Below, piece by piece: positions 47,598 through 59,319 of a DNA stretch of 64,000 nt. This stretch comes from Buddleja alternifolia (Eukaryota > Streptophyta > Magnoliopsida > Lamiales > Scrophulariaceae). The notes beneath the pieces were generated by a model. It ran no database searches, was not told the origin of the DNA, and saw only the letters and a list, made by a program, of their open reading frames with translations. The DNA lies in assembly GCA_019426215.1 (NCBI GenBank), contig CM033399.1, positions 20,531,022 through 20,595,021 on the forward strand. Direction: 5' to 3'. The translations under genes were made by a program, and so were the position numbers. The stretch's first letter is position 1, and each line of letters starts with the position of its first letter.

Positions 47598-47620
47598 CAC
47601 TACTACAAAAATATACTATT

Positions 47621-48042
47621 ACAGCGCACCTATTACAGCGGTTTTGGGAAAATCGCTGTACGGAGGTACCTATTACAGCGGTTTTGGGAAAATCGCTGTA
47701 CAGAGGTACTTATTACAGCGGTTTTGCCAAATCCGATGTAATAGGGGTACATCAGTTTGGACCTATTACGAACCGCTGTAATAGGTCTGTTAAAAAAATA
47801 ATAAATATTAAAAAAAAATCGGACCTATTACAGCGGTTCCGAGAGAACCGCTGTAATAGGTCCGTTATAAAAATAATAAATACTAAAAAAAAAAAGTACC
47901 TATTACAGCGGTTCGGGGCGAACCACTGTAATAGGCGTTGCGGAAAAAAAAACGAAAATACCTATTACAGTGGTTCTTATGTGAACCGCTGTAATAGGTG
48001 TACCCTATTATAGCGGTTCACATAAGAACCGCTGTAATAGGC
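47621..48042. repeat. Subterminal hairpin array of the CACTA element
   Basis: About eight units, most of them perfect or near-perfect hairpins CCTATTACAGCGGTT / AACCGCTGTAATAGG separated by A-rich spacers. Subterminal repeats of this kind are CACTA transposase binding sites in known elements. Confidence 0.85.
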
Positions 48043-48282
48043 CAAAACGAAAAAATTTGAAACTCTTTTATCTTCCCGCTTCTCTCTCTCAATCTCAAAA
48101 CTTAAAACTCATTTCAGTCTCTCTCTCTCTCTCTCTCTCTACTCTCGGTCTCTTTCTCTCTCGATCCCCCCCACCCCAAAAGCTCGGCACCACCACTGCT
48201 GCCGCCACCAATACCACATACCGCCGCCGCCGCCGCCGCCACCACCACGACCGTAAGCTTCTTCTATTTCCCTCTCTCTCTA

Positions 48283-48497
48283 TATATATGTATATTTGTA
48301 TATGTGTGGGTGTATGTATATTTGTATATGTGTGGGTGTATGTATATTTTTGTATATGTTGATGGGTGTATGTATATTTGTGTATATGTGGTTGTATGTA
48401 TATGTGTGTATAGTTGGTTGTATGTATATTTGTGTATATGTTGGTTGTATGTATATTTGTGTATGTGTGGATGGGTGTATGTATATTTGTGTATTTA
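48283..48497 (+). repeat. Minisatellite of ~22-28 bp units
   Basis: Repeats of TGTATGTATATTTGTGTATATG with variants. The open frames across it in several phases are repeat artefacts. Confidence 0.85.
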
Positions 48498-48587
48498 CGA
48501 AAATATTTCTCAGTTGAAATTTTACCGTGTTAGAATGACACGAAATTCGCACGGTCATAAGGAAATGTCATTCTGAACAAGACGCAT

Positions 48588-50390
48588 GAATGAAGTCAAC
48601 TGGTGTGAAGCGTACATTGGCCATCAATTTTTATTTCAAGACTTGGTCAAAGCTCCCCATTTTTTCGGCATAGGCATATATGACAAGAAGCGTCAGTGCG
48701 CTAAGTATTACCTAAAGAAGCGTCAAGAGCGAGTTGGGCCTATTGTCAAGCTACCCCTAGTTCGTCAACAGATAGAGCAATTTTTGCGTCAAGTGCTGCA
48801 CAGACTGTCAATCACCCCTCTCTGCTTCAATGCTCAAGCGTCTACCAGTGGCAACTCATCAGCATCTTGCTTAAACTTCTCTCCAAGCCATTGTGATGAC
48901 AATTTTAGGTTGATGATGAAGATCATAGCCCCCATTCCACATTTTGACAAGATCTTCAAAGAAAATCTGCGGAAGCCCAACGGCTCGAGGATTCGCAACT
49001 TCCTTGGTTATCCACTTCTACCATCTATCAGATAGGAAGTAAGCAACCATTATGCCTATGTTCTCTCCTTACTTGAATGGAATCAGGGCATAGCTCGAGC
49101 AGTGTATCCGTATTTGGAAGAATACTACTGCATATACGTGCCTGAAGCTCACAAGTCTCAGCGTCTTCCCACGGATAGGATCATTGGATTTTTCTTGCAC
49201 TACTACCCCGACACTTTGTTTCTCATTCCAAGCCAGCAGTCAAGGATTTTTCCAAACCATGTGTTGGACATCATGGGTCCAATGTATGTCCGAGCCCGAG
49301 ACAGTCCACTCCGCACCTTTATCCAAGGGACTTGTATTTTTTGTTCACGCCTGAACGAACTTCTTAAAGCTGCTTTAGATTCTTACACAGATATAACTAG
49401 GTGGAATTTCCAATTCACTGATTTTCGCCAAAAGGAGTCAGCGCTTGAGGAAGTGCTTGTGAAATTAATTGAAAAGTCTGCTCCAGCGTCTGCTTCAGAA
49501 GTTGCCAGTATTCCAGCGTCTGCTGAAGAACCTATTCAAGCGTCTCCACCAGAGGATAATCCTAATGCTCCTAAACTCGTTGATTCTAATGTTGCTGAGG
49601 ATCTTCCAACCGAAGCACGAGGCACATTATTTGATACAGCACATCAAGTATCTCTTAACTCACTCAAACACACATCCAGGTTTAAGCGACCGACTCCTCA
49701 AGCGGTTCCTTCGGATGTGAGTAAAACTTTTGGCCCACTGCTGAAATCCATATTGTAGGAAATGAGTAATCATGCTACTCAAAATGAAGAAGCCCTCCAC
49801 TGGATTAAAACCGACTTAGCAAAAATCGAGTCTCAGAACATGAGCGCTCAAATCTCTCATATGGGAGGTGCTGCTCAAGCGACAGTTGGTGAATGCCAAA
49901 AAGAGTTTCAAGAACTACATGATGCTACTATAACAAACCAACTAGCCATGAAGGAGCATTTTGATAAGTGCCTTGATGATCTGACTGCTTCTGTGGCTCA
50001 AATTGCTAGTCAAGTCAGCCTACTCATAGAATACTTTTTGAAGGCTGATGATGGCAGTAAGGGGGAAAGACAGAGAAAAGGAGAGAAGTGAAAAACTTCT
50101 AGTTCAAGAGCTTCCAGCTTATAGCTAAAGAACCTTCTGATCCGAAGCTTATAGCTAAAGAACAAAAGATGTCAGACTTCAACAGAACATTCAGAATTTG
50201 CTTAAGGCTGATTGGTATTGACCCAGTTGAATGAGATAAGCAATTTGTTGCTTATAGAAAGAGATAGTAAGAAGAAAAAAAGCCAGTGTTTAATAAAGAT
50301 CATGCCGCCATGATTAGACTTGAAGAAAATATATCTGAAGCAATCAGGGCTGAAGTAAACAGAAGAATCAACGCTCAAGAAGATGATTAA
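48588..50390 (+). pseudogene. 3' ORF C-terminal part of element 3
   Basis: Matches element 2 from the NEVNWVEAY region onward, including the coiled-coil part (about 49760-50050) and the C-terminal block. TAG at about 49034 and TAG near 49757 interrupt it, both at codons that are sense in element 2, and there is further decay near 50090-50270. Ends at the TAA at 50388-50390. Confidence 0.78.
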
Positions 50391-50628
50391 GAACTGGTGT
50401 TCACTTTGCATTATCTATATTCTTGTCTCTTATGTATTTTTATTTTTTTTGGTTGTAAAATGCTTGTACTCTCATTGATATATATAAAATGCACTTTCAG
50501 CTGAAACATCTCGTTGAAGCTTAACTAACATTAACTAACCTTATCTAACCAAAGCTAACTTTTATTTTGGCCGTCTAACTCTTGAACAATAAAAGAGTAA
50601 GTATTGCCATCATCAAAAAGGGGGAAAT
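50391..50628 (+). other. 3' untranslated part and polypurine tract of element 3
   Basis: Aligns with 22503-22737; AAAAAGGGGGAAAT precedes the LTR. Confidence 0.8.
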
Positions 50629-52162
50629 TGTTAAGAAATTTCATGTTAAGACATTTTGATGATGACAATTAGGATTTTATATTAGACCCCAAAATATGTA
50701 AGTTTGATTTTACTTAGAAATCATGTATAAGCTTTGAAGCATTAGATTTGTAATTGCCTGTGCTTTACTTTATTCTAGATTATTAGGCTAAGTATTCTTA
50801 GACTGAGCGTCTGATAATTTCTGAGTGAGATTATCACTAGTTAAGTTTGAAGACTCAAGCGCCTAAAGTCTGAATGAATATGAAGATTCCAAGCGTCCAA
50901 ACGACAAGCTACATCCAGCGTTGATTATAGGACAAAAGTTATTCAAGGATGAATGAGCGTTTATCAATGACTGATTTCACCTGAATTTATTTCCAAGTCC
51001 AGAAGGAGTTTAATGCAAATATTCCCAGATCATTAATTGCCAACGGGCATTTATTTCAAATGCATTAAATGCTGATAAGAACATTAAATGTGATAAGCAC
51101 TTTCAGACGTATGGATAAGCCACCCTATTGGACTGTCAACTATTCACAGACTGCAGCACCAACTTTTGTGCAGCAGATTTTTAGGAAAAAAGACAAAAGT
51201 TGTTCACTCGTGGAAGTGAGAGACACGCACCTGTGCATGTGTCAAACAAACACTTTTTCCAAGATTGCCTATAAATAGGACTTCAACAACAAGCCAAAAA
51301 CAACAATCGTATTCCAAGACAAATTGTTGTTGCATTGAAGTCTCATTCCTTAAACTCTTAGAAAAGCCAGAACATTCAAGCAAACATTCTCTTTGCTTTT
51401 TTTAAAATTCCTAAGACAGTCACCCAATATCTTAAATATTCTTTTCGGAGAAACCTACATTACTATTGAGATATTACCAAGTTGTTTGAACTTCATCAAA
51501 ATTAAACAAACCTTTAGAAAAACCTCGTCCAAGCCTCGCAATCTGTATGAGGTCGAAGTTGGATACTTGCACTATTTCTGGGTGAAAGAAGCAAGGGGAT
51601 AGAAGTGTCTTGGAGCAGAAATCTGTGTGATCAAGGAGCTCAAGTCATCAATATCCATCTCTCCCTAATTTGTAGAAGATTCTGTGTGATTCTTTGAGAA
51701 TCATTTTAGTGGATTGCCTCCAAGTATTCGAGGAGAAGAAGAACGTAGTTGGGATTACACCACCCAACGAACCTTACAAATATTGTGTTCCTTACTTTAC
51801 AGTCAATTTCCATATGATTATATTATTGCATAAATCTGTTAATTAAAACTCAATCGAACACTAAGCAACTAAAATACTTTCTGTGGTGCTAAAGCTTTTA
51901 AAGAAAAGAGAAGACTCTAAAATCATTTCGCTGTGCTAACACTGATCAAAGAACTGAACGCTTAAACCTATCTGGTTATAGTATTCAAATCTTGAAGTCT
52001 AAGTTAACTTTCTAAAAACAGTCTTCAATAGACGCTTAGTCAAGCACCTACAATTTCAAGCGTCCAACCAATTTTAATACGAATCTTTTTGAAGTCGAAA
52101 AAGACTTCAGGGTCTATTCAACCCCCCTTCTAGACCCTTTTGTATACCACTTAGGACCAACA
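50629..52162 (+). repeat. 3' LTR of element 3
   Basis: Starts TGTTAAGAAATTTC and ends TAGGACCAACA, about 1534 bp. The TATA box is in CCTATAAATAGG near 51271. The C tract near the end is only 6 C. Confidence 0.9.
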
Positions 52163-53242
52163 TCATGAATCGCCTCATGCACATTTGGAGATTCTAGACG
52201 ATGACCTCATGACTATCCAATTTCATCCATGTTATCTCAATGCAATTCGTCTAAGAGTCTTCCACTTCTCGCTAAAAGACAAGGCGACCACGTGATACAA
52301 ATCTCTACCACTCCAATCCATCACAACATGGGGTGAGTTAGTTGACGCCTTCTTGAATAAATTCTTCCCACCCTCCAAAATCAACGAGCTTTGGAGCAAT
52401 ATAAAAGGGTTTAGGCAAAGGAATAACGAATCCTTAGCCGAGGCATTGGTATAAAGGCATGCTTAGTAAATGCCCGGGTCATAACTTCGGATTGAACGAG
52501 CAGGTGTTGCACTTCTATGCAGGAGTCCGATCATGCATTAGAAATAGGCTTAATGCGGGTGCATGCAGTGATCTCCTCAAGTTAGATTGCCAAAGTGTGT
52601 GGGACAAGATTGAACAATTAGCCTGGGAAGATGAGCTCTATCCCGATGATGAAGAGGTATCTACCAAAAAAATCGCTTGCGTTCAAGAGTTGGAAGAAGA
52701 TGTAGCTTTGGAACCAATGGTTGGCAATGTAAACTATTTTGGAAATGCCAATCGACCTCAAGTGAACTTCCATGTAACCAATGGTTGGCAATGTAAACTA
52801 TTTTGGAAATGCCAATCGACCTCAAGTGAACTTCCATGTCCCCGAAAATTTTCCAAACAAGCCTAATCCGGCACAAAATTCACAACCGGGCATTTATCAA
52901 GCACCAAGGCCTCCATTCAACAACCAAGCTCAAAGGCAAGGTAATCCTCATGCAAAAGGGAAGGTTAGGCCTCCTACAACCAATGAACATCTCAATGCTA
53001 GTCGGATGAATCATTCAATGAGCTCCAAAACATGATGAAAGACATATTCATAGAGATGAAAGATTTGAAAACACACGTGGGGCAACTATCAAGGGTGATT
53101 AGTGAGAGAGCCCCGGGAACTTTGCCAAGTGACATGGAAAAGAATCTTAAGGAGCAATGCTATGCGATTACCTTAAGGAGTGGAAAACAGTTGAAGGATG
53201 ATTTGGTTTGCGGTGCCGGTGACATCAAGTTCCAAAGATTTG
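52163..53242 (+). pseudogene. Ty3/gypsy gag fragment (Athila/Tat-like)
   Basis: Frames read LKDKATT..YKSLPLQSITTW, FLNKFFPPSKINELW and FRQRNNESLAEA, the retrotransposon gag signature, then HFYAGVR, and further on GTLPSDMEKN and AITLRSGKQL, the gag-protease linker typical of Athila/Tat elements. A TGA near 52293, a TAA near 52452 and a 64-bp tandem duplication break it. Bounded on the left by the element 3 LTR and on the right by the minus-strand LTR, so both Sireviruses probably inserted in or next to this older element. Confidence 0.82.
52712..52839 (+). repeat. Exact 64-bp tandem duplication in the gypsy gag fragment
   Basis: Units 52712-52775 and 52776-52839 start AACCAATGGTTGGCAATG. 64 is not a multiple of three, so it shifts the frame. 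Confidence 0.92.
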
Positions 53243-54752
53243 TGGTGGTCCCAAGTGGCATACGAAAGAGTCTAGAAGGGGGGGGGGGGGTTGAATAGAC
53301 CCTGAAGTCTTTTTCGACTTCACAAAAATTTTCGTATCACTTTAGAAATTTGAATGCTTGGAAAGCTGAGCGCTTGGGTCAGACGCTTCAGAGTAGTTAA
53401 CTTAGACCTAGTGATTTCAGCAGTTTACCAAAGTAGGGCAACGCTTAGATCGCTTAATCAGGGTTAGCACAGCGGAAATGATTTTTAGCGTTCTTTTAGA
53501 TAATTTAATCGCTTTGCAATTTTATTTGTCTTTTTCAGAATAATATAATGTGATGAATATAAGACAATAAAATATAAATGACACAATAATTTGTAAGGTT
53601 CACTGGGTGATGTAATCCCAGCTACGTCCTTCTTCTCCTTTTTCACTTGGAGGAATTTACTTTGATGATTATCAAAGAATCACACAGAAACTTCTACAAA
53701 ATAGTAATGGATGAAAATGATCTTGGGCTCCTTGATCACACAGACTTCAGCACCAATGAAGATCGTCTTCTTCAAGCTTCTCTCACTCAGAAATACTGCC
53801 TGAAAGGTTTCAACAAATTTTCTCACTCAGATGAAAGGTTGAGGTTTGTCACTAGGGTTTGTTTGTTTTAGAGAAGATCAAACAACTTGGAATATCTCAG
53901 TTGGAGTTTGAATTGCTTCTTTGGAAGATATTTGAGATATTTGTGACTGTCTGAAATGTAGATAGAAAGCTTGAAAGGTTTTGGCTATGGGGTTTCTAAG
54001 CTTTTTCCGGAAAGAATGTACGTAAGAGTTTTGGCAATAATTTCTCGTATATTCTCGTTGTGTTTTTTTTTTTGGTTTTCTGGAGCAAGGTATTTATAGG
54101 CAATTTCTTGGGATCTGTCCGTTGGACACATGTAGAAGCGTGCCTTTCACATGGCGCGTGATCATACCTAAAGTCTGACATTCCTGAAAATTCGCTGAAT
54201 CCGATTGGACGGGAGCAGCTAAAACTCTGAAATTTCTGACAGTCTGGTCGAAAGGTGGCTTGTCCACAAGTCATAGTAGCTTATCACATTTAATGCTCTT
54301 ATCGGACATTTAATGCATTTGAATTTATTTCCCGTTGGAAATAAATGTCCGTTGAATGATTGCATTTAAGTCCTTCATGACTAGAGGATTTATTTCAGGT
54401 GAATCTTACATCCATCGCTTGAGACAATTTAAGCGCTTGATCCATGTATCCTGAAATAGGTTCCTTTAGCGTTTGACGGACGCTAAGAGACAAATCTTCA
54501 TCTCTGGTTGACTTCAGACGCTGGTCTTTAACTTCTTCTCTAATAGACTCACCTAGAATTCTACTAGCGATTCAGTTACTAAGACTTAGTCTAAAATCTA
54601 CAAAGATAAAAATTACAAGCCTAAACAAAATTACAAACTTTCAAACGCTTAAACAATGATCTAAGGAAAACATAAACTTACATTTTATTTGGGGTTTAAC
54701 ATTGAATCCTATCTTGTCATCATCAAAACATCTAACATGAAATTTCCTAACA
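53243..54752 (-). repeat. 3' LTR of the minus-strand element
   Basis: About 1510 bp; on the + strand it starts TGGTGGTCCC and ends CCTAACA, that is, TGTTAGG...GGGACCACCA in element sense, with one change in the usual ACCAACA end. The TATA box CTATAAATA is at 54091-54099 (minus). A G13 run at 53278-53290 is the C tract seen in the other LTRs. Confidence 0.9.
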
Positions 54753-55021
54753 ATTTCCCCCTTTTTGATGATGTCAAGACTTGTAACTCTTTTATAATTT
54801 TAAGAGTTACTTAAAAAGAAAAGGCCCAAAGGAATATAAGTCAGCGTTTGAAAAGTTAGTAAAGTTAGTTAAAGTTAGGTTGGCTTCAACAAGTTGTTTC
54901 AGCGATAAATCATTCATATATATTGAAAGAATAAAGCGTACATGATTTATGCTAAAAATAATAAGAGAGTCGCCTTGCAGAACTTCTAACGCTAACTCTT
55001 TCAAGAGTCGATCAATGTCGA
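54753..55021 (-). other. Polypurine tract and 3' untranslated part of the minus-strand element
   Basis: ATTTCCCCCTTTTTGATG directly after the LTR on the + strand is the inverted purine tract. No coding sequence. Confidence 0.8.
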
Positions 55022-57694
55022 TCATGGTTGTATGATGGACTTTATCATAGTCATGCCTGCGCGTAGTCTGGCGCTTTCATTTAGCTCTAACAACCTTTCC
55101 GTCCAATCCCTTGGTGGAATGCCAAGTTCACGATTCAGATCATAATATATATCTCTTTGACGGTCATTTGACGGTCTCCAATTTACAGGTCGTTGTAGCG
55201 GTCCGGCATAAGCATGAAAACCCATACTTTCTAAGAAGTCAGGGTCCAATTGAGGAAGAGCGTACTTTCCGAGATAATACCTTGGCTTTCTTTTCTTGGA
55301 TAGCATTTTCTTAATGCTTGCTAGTTCATCGAACATTGAACGCCAATGTTTATTATCCGTCTTGGAAATCGCTTTGGACTTTTCTTTACTTTCCCCCATC
55401 TTGACTTCATCAAGGGAGTTCTTTAAATCTGCGACATCGCGGTGCAAAAGTATAACTTCTTCGACTAGAAGAGCAATTTGCTGGGCGACACTCTGAGCGA
55501 CGGCATCGGATGAAGCATGTCTTTCCGCATCAGCCGAAGCGCTCTGAGCTAAGTGATGATTGAATTCAGAGGAGAGCTCAGCGATAAGAGGGGACATGCT
55601 ATTCCTGATAGCAATAGTGCTTGTATTTGAAGCATTGGCAATGTCTTGGCTTCGTGTATCAGACACTAGGCGAATCTGTCTATCAGCAGCCTCAGAAATC
55701 TTGGAACAGGAACCTTCGATGTGGGTAAGCGAGTTCCGTACTGCTGTTCTGAAATCTCGGGCCTCTAAATCACTGTCTGAATCTGAATCTGAAGAAAGAC
55801 GCTCTGGGGATGGGAGAAGTCCGTAAGAACTTGAAACTGCAGCCTTGCCTTTGCTCTTATCTCTGATGAGAGGTTCTACAGGCGCTTGGGCAATTTCAGC
55901 GTGCACTTCTTCAATTGCGTGATCCAAGATAGAATCTGCAATCGCTGGGGGCTCGACTACTGGGGTGCTAGGAGAGTCTAGCAAGGAAGCCTCAGGATTT
56001 TGAGCGACTTTCGCAGTAGGAGCAGAGTCTTCTTCCATTATTTGGATTTGGGGAGGAGAAGGTTCTCTAATGCTAATGACCCAAAGGGGGCCAAGAGCTT
56101 CCATTACATGCCGGGGACTGATCAAGCTGGATTGCGGTATAAAGAATATAGCGTCTTCTCGCTCTTCGGTACTTAGTGCAAGTTGCACATCTTCCGGTAA
56201 AGCAATCCCTGAAGTATATCTGTTGAAAAAGTCCAAAATCAACGGCATGAGCGCTTGAGCTGCGCCTTGGTCCACTGGCCTAATCAGCGAGATCATCTTG
56301 GCCACTTGAATGTTTGATTCAGTAAAGAGCACGGGGTGAAGAGTATATCCTTGGAAATTGTAACACCCGAAAAAGTGATTGAAACTGCTGTCCAGTGCTT
56401 GGGCATTTTCAAACACTGCTCTCATGTCTCTGTGGAACTCAGCAAACTCAGCGTGTTCTGTTGAAACATCAACACTAATCTGACTCTGACCGGGAAGAAT
56501 TGGCCGTTTACTTGATGAAGCGTCTTCGTTTAGGTCAGGAAAGATTCTTTGAACAAAGTCTGCACGAGGATGCAGGACGTAGCGTCCGCCCTGGTTGTAT
56601 AAGACGAGTTGCTGGCGAATGTAGCTTTCGATTGGTTGTCTGTATCGTGGCAAAGCGCTAACATTCCCTGCAATAATCTGACGTTGTTGAAGCAAAAAGG
56701 TTGCATATCCTCGGCGTCTGTATTCTATCCCAAACTTGAAAAGAAATGGGTATCTTATAAGTTCTTCGAAGGTATAGAAATGCAGAACAAATTCTTCAGC
56801 CCATCTAGCTGTATTCATCATCCATCGCTTGCCTAGTTTGTCCGCTTTAACCTGCTCTTTTCGAGTGGCAAGAAATTTCTCAAAGCGTTCCATTTCTTCT
56901 TCATAATCCTCAGCCCATAATCTGGCTAGATATGCTCGAGCCTCATCTTCTATCCATGAGTTGATCGGATTTGGACACTCAGCAACAATAGGTCCTTTTC
57001 CTTTCCATAACTTTAGAGGATTAGGAGATAAAGCGTTTTGAGGAGAGTTGACGACGGAAGGAAGAGCCGAATATCCTATCTTGTTGGGATCTGCCTCATC
57101 TGGATCTTTGTTCCAATCACCCATGTGGGGGTTGTTGAAAACAATCTTGTTTTGGCGCAGAGGATAAAAGGACTCTTCTGAGCGACCGGTGAAATTGAAT
57201 CGCTGCTCGTCAAATTCTGATCAGTTGAACGCTGGTCGACGAATATACTCAAGGCGTGAATGAAGACGCTCTAAACTGTACAGACCAAGATCGGCAAAAA
57301 CGCTCAAAGATCTCAAACTTGTGTGAGTCTGAAAGATCAGGCCGATGGAGAGTTGTTTGAGATTGGATTTCCAACTCGGCAAGCGTTTGAGTGTCACGTT
57401 CTCTGGCGGCATAATAAAACTCAAGATCTGAAGAGTATCCGCGCGGGAAGAAATCAATGACACAAGGAGGAGGTCCTGTTGGCGTAGGAACAAAAGCAAT
57501 AGCTTCTGTTGGGATAGGGGCCACTTCTATCGACCGCTCATGGTTTAAAGTTGCTTCACTTGCTGATGAAGTTTCAGCGTCAGGAAGAACTTGTGATGCC
57601 TTTTTAGCGATATCCACAACAGTTGCCATGTCCACGTCTATTTCAACGGGAATCTCCAAGAGAGGAGGGGCAACAGCGATTGGTACATCTTGAT

Positions 57695-57775
57695 CTGATA
57701 CATGTAAGCGATTGAGAAAAGCAAGCAAAAATTTCTACTAAGTAGAAATTACAAACAAAAGACTACATCTCTTAC
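57695..57775 (-). other. Candidate intron 2 (81 nt) in the minus-strand 3' ORF
   Basis: Donor CAG-G/GTAAGAG, acceptor TGTATCAG, phase 1, with CTCAAT and CTTAC as possible branch sites. By downstream homology (DVDMATVV versus DVDLTEVV) it corresponds to the 84-nt intron of elements 1 and 2. Confidence 0.6.
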
Positions 57776-57955
57776 CCTGAGGAATATCATCGACTTTTTC
57801 AGTCGCTTGATTTGTTTCTTGAGCAAGTTCCTCAGGCTCCTGGATTTCTTCTTCGGGGTCTAAATCGATTAAAGAAGTTATCGGATCAGCACGAATGGGG
57901 ATATTTAGTTCTTCAAGCGTGTTGAGAACATATTGAATATCTGCTGCATAAGGTG

Positions 57956-58036
57956 CTGAGAGAGTTTTTATCCTAGCGTTAGAAACTTAGAGACTAACGA
58001 GGAAAGGATAGACGAATTTGCTTAGCAAATACTTAC
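57956..58036 (-). other. Candidate intron 1 (81 nt) in the minus-strand 3' ORF
   Basis: Donor CAG-G/GTAAGT, acceptor ACTCTCTCAG, CTAAC branch-site-like word, phase 1. Its in-frame reading meets a TAA after about 17 codons, so the ORF is continuous only if it is removed. The enclosed exon 2 is exactly 180 nt. Confidence 0.65.
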
Positions 58037-59319
58037 CCTGAACATTTGAAAGCCTCTCAGATTGAGTAGCGGCTTGAGGATCTGAGCTGACTTCGGGAAC
58101 AGCGTCAGAGAAAGAAGCACTGGCTGACTCTCTAAGTGCTGGTTTTGATGGAGCGCTAGAGGATAATGCGGGGGTAGAAAGAGGAGTACGCCTTCGTGCA
58201 AGCGGTACTTCTTCTTTTACGGCTTCTTCTTCCTCGGGAACGGGAAAGACAAACGCTGGAGGAGGAGATGGAGATTTAGGAGAGGGAGAAGGAGAAGGGA
58301 TTTTTTTATTTTTTTTTGGGGTCCGGCTTCTTCTTCTTAAGATCAGGCTTTTGTTTCTTTGCAGGCTTGGATGGCTCAGTGACTCTGAGAGTGATCTTTC
58401 TCTTAGGTCGCTTGACCACCACTTCTTCTTCTGATGAAGAGGACGATGATGAAGAAGACGCTTGATCTTCATCATCACTGCGAACAACTCCTTTGGCTGG
58501 AAGTCGCTCACGCTGTTCTTTAGGAACTGCTGCTCCGCCGGGTTTTCGCGGGTTAAGAAGCTCGCTTATCATTTTCTTGCCATAAAATTTGGTCGCTGGA
58601 ATCTTTTTGCCAAAAGATTGCGTATATCCGCAAGCGCAAAGAATACGACTTAGCACAATCCCGTAAGGCTTGGGATTAATAGACTTAGCCATCGCTGCTT
58701 TGAAGCGATTGAAAACGTAGAGAGACCAGTTAACTTTTAACTTGGTTAGGATGGCTACCATCATCTTGTATTGAATGTTGGTGATTTTATCGAAAGTTCC
58801 TTTTCTGCATTCAATAATCTTTGAACAAATGTCAGCGAGGATGACGTATTCGCCCTTCATATCATTCTTCTTGAAGTTTGGCTCATACGCGGCGTTAACA
58901 TCGTTTTTCTTGATCAACGCCCAGACTTTGGTAGCATTTCCGAGATTGACATGTTCTACCTCACTGCCATGATTCGGGAGATTTAGTAGTGAAGAAATCA
59001 GAGAGGGAGTGAGAACAAAAGTCTCTTTAGCAGAAGGGAAGACGCAGGATATGGAATTGCCGTCTTCAGAAATTTCACCATTATTGAAAAAGTAGAGAGA
59101 TTCTTCTTCAAAGTAGTTGTAAGTAGTAGTAAGCATGTCTCTCAAACCAGATTCTTGAACGAGTGGAAGAGTCGTTCGAAGAGGGAAGTTATGGTTATCA
59201 AAAAGATAATCCCAGTTAACCAAAAATCCGGCGTTAACCGTCACTGGTTTTTCAGCACGGGAAGGTTTTCCGGTAGCAGAAGTTGCTGTTTTGGAAGATT
59301 GTGAAGCTTTGGGTGCCAT

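Larger units (their letters stand above)
47598..48585 (+). mobile_element. 5' end of a CACTA (En/Spm) transposon, truncated
   Basis: Begins CACTACTACAAAAAT, a CACTA terminus. About 420 bp of subterminal repeats follow, built of CCTATTACAGCGGTT and its inverse AACCGCTGTAATAGG. After that come a CT-rich tract, a GCC-rich stretch with CACGACC/GTAAGC (donor-like), and a minisatellite. No opposite CACTA end was found before the Sirevirus fragment at 48588, so the element is cut there. The CT- and GCC-rich part may be the transposase gene leader. Confidence 0.75.
48588..52162 (+). mobile_element. Sirevirus-type copia fragment, element 3 (3' part only)
   Basis: Starts abruptly in the central part of the 3' ORF (homologous to element 2 from about 20475) and runs through the purine tract into a 3' LTR. 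Gag, pol and the 5' LTR are absent. Clearly more diverged than elements 1 and 2 are from each other. Confidence 0.88.
55022..59319 (-). pseudogene. Extra 3' ORF (env-like position) of the minus-strand element, with two introns
   Basis: Start ATG GCA CCC at 59319. The N-terminal ~250 residues share the block around LADICSKIIECRKGTFDKI with elements 1 and 2. Basic patches (KRPKRK, KKQKPDLKKKK) look like nuclear localisation signals. Proposed exons: 59319-58037, 57955-57776 and 57694-55022; both introns are 81 nt with CAG-G/GTAAG donors. The long C-terminal part (57124-55022) is open, with a helical region near 55350-55650. Lesions: an indel in the A run near 58305-58318, a one-base shift near 57290 in a T run, and TGA at 57221-57223. 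No signal peptide or membrane helix is visible. Confidence 0.8.

Noticed and set aside
47621..48042. Evenly spaced palindromic repeats as a CRISPR array
   Set aside because: Units are inverted pairs at a CACTA terminus with A-rich, non-unique spacers in a plant genome.
48280..48576. Open frames over the TGTATATTTG minisatellite
   Set aside because: Low-complexity reading of a tandem repeat, with no protein-like composition.
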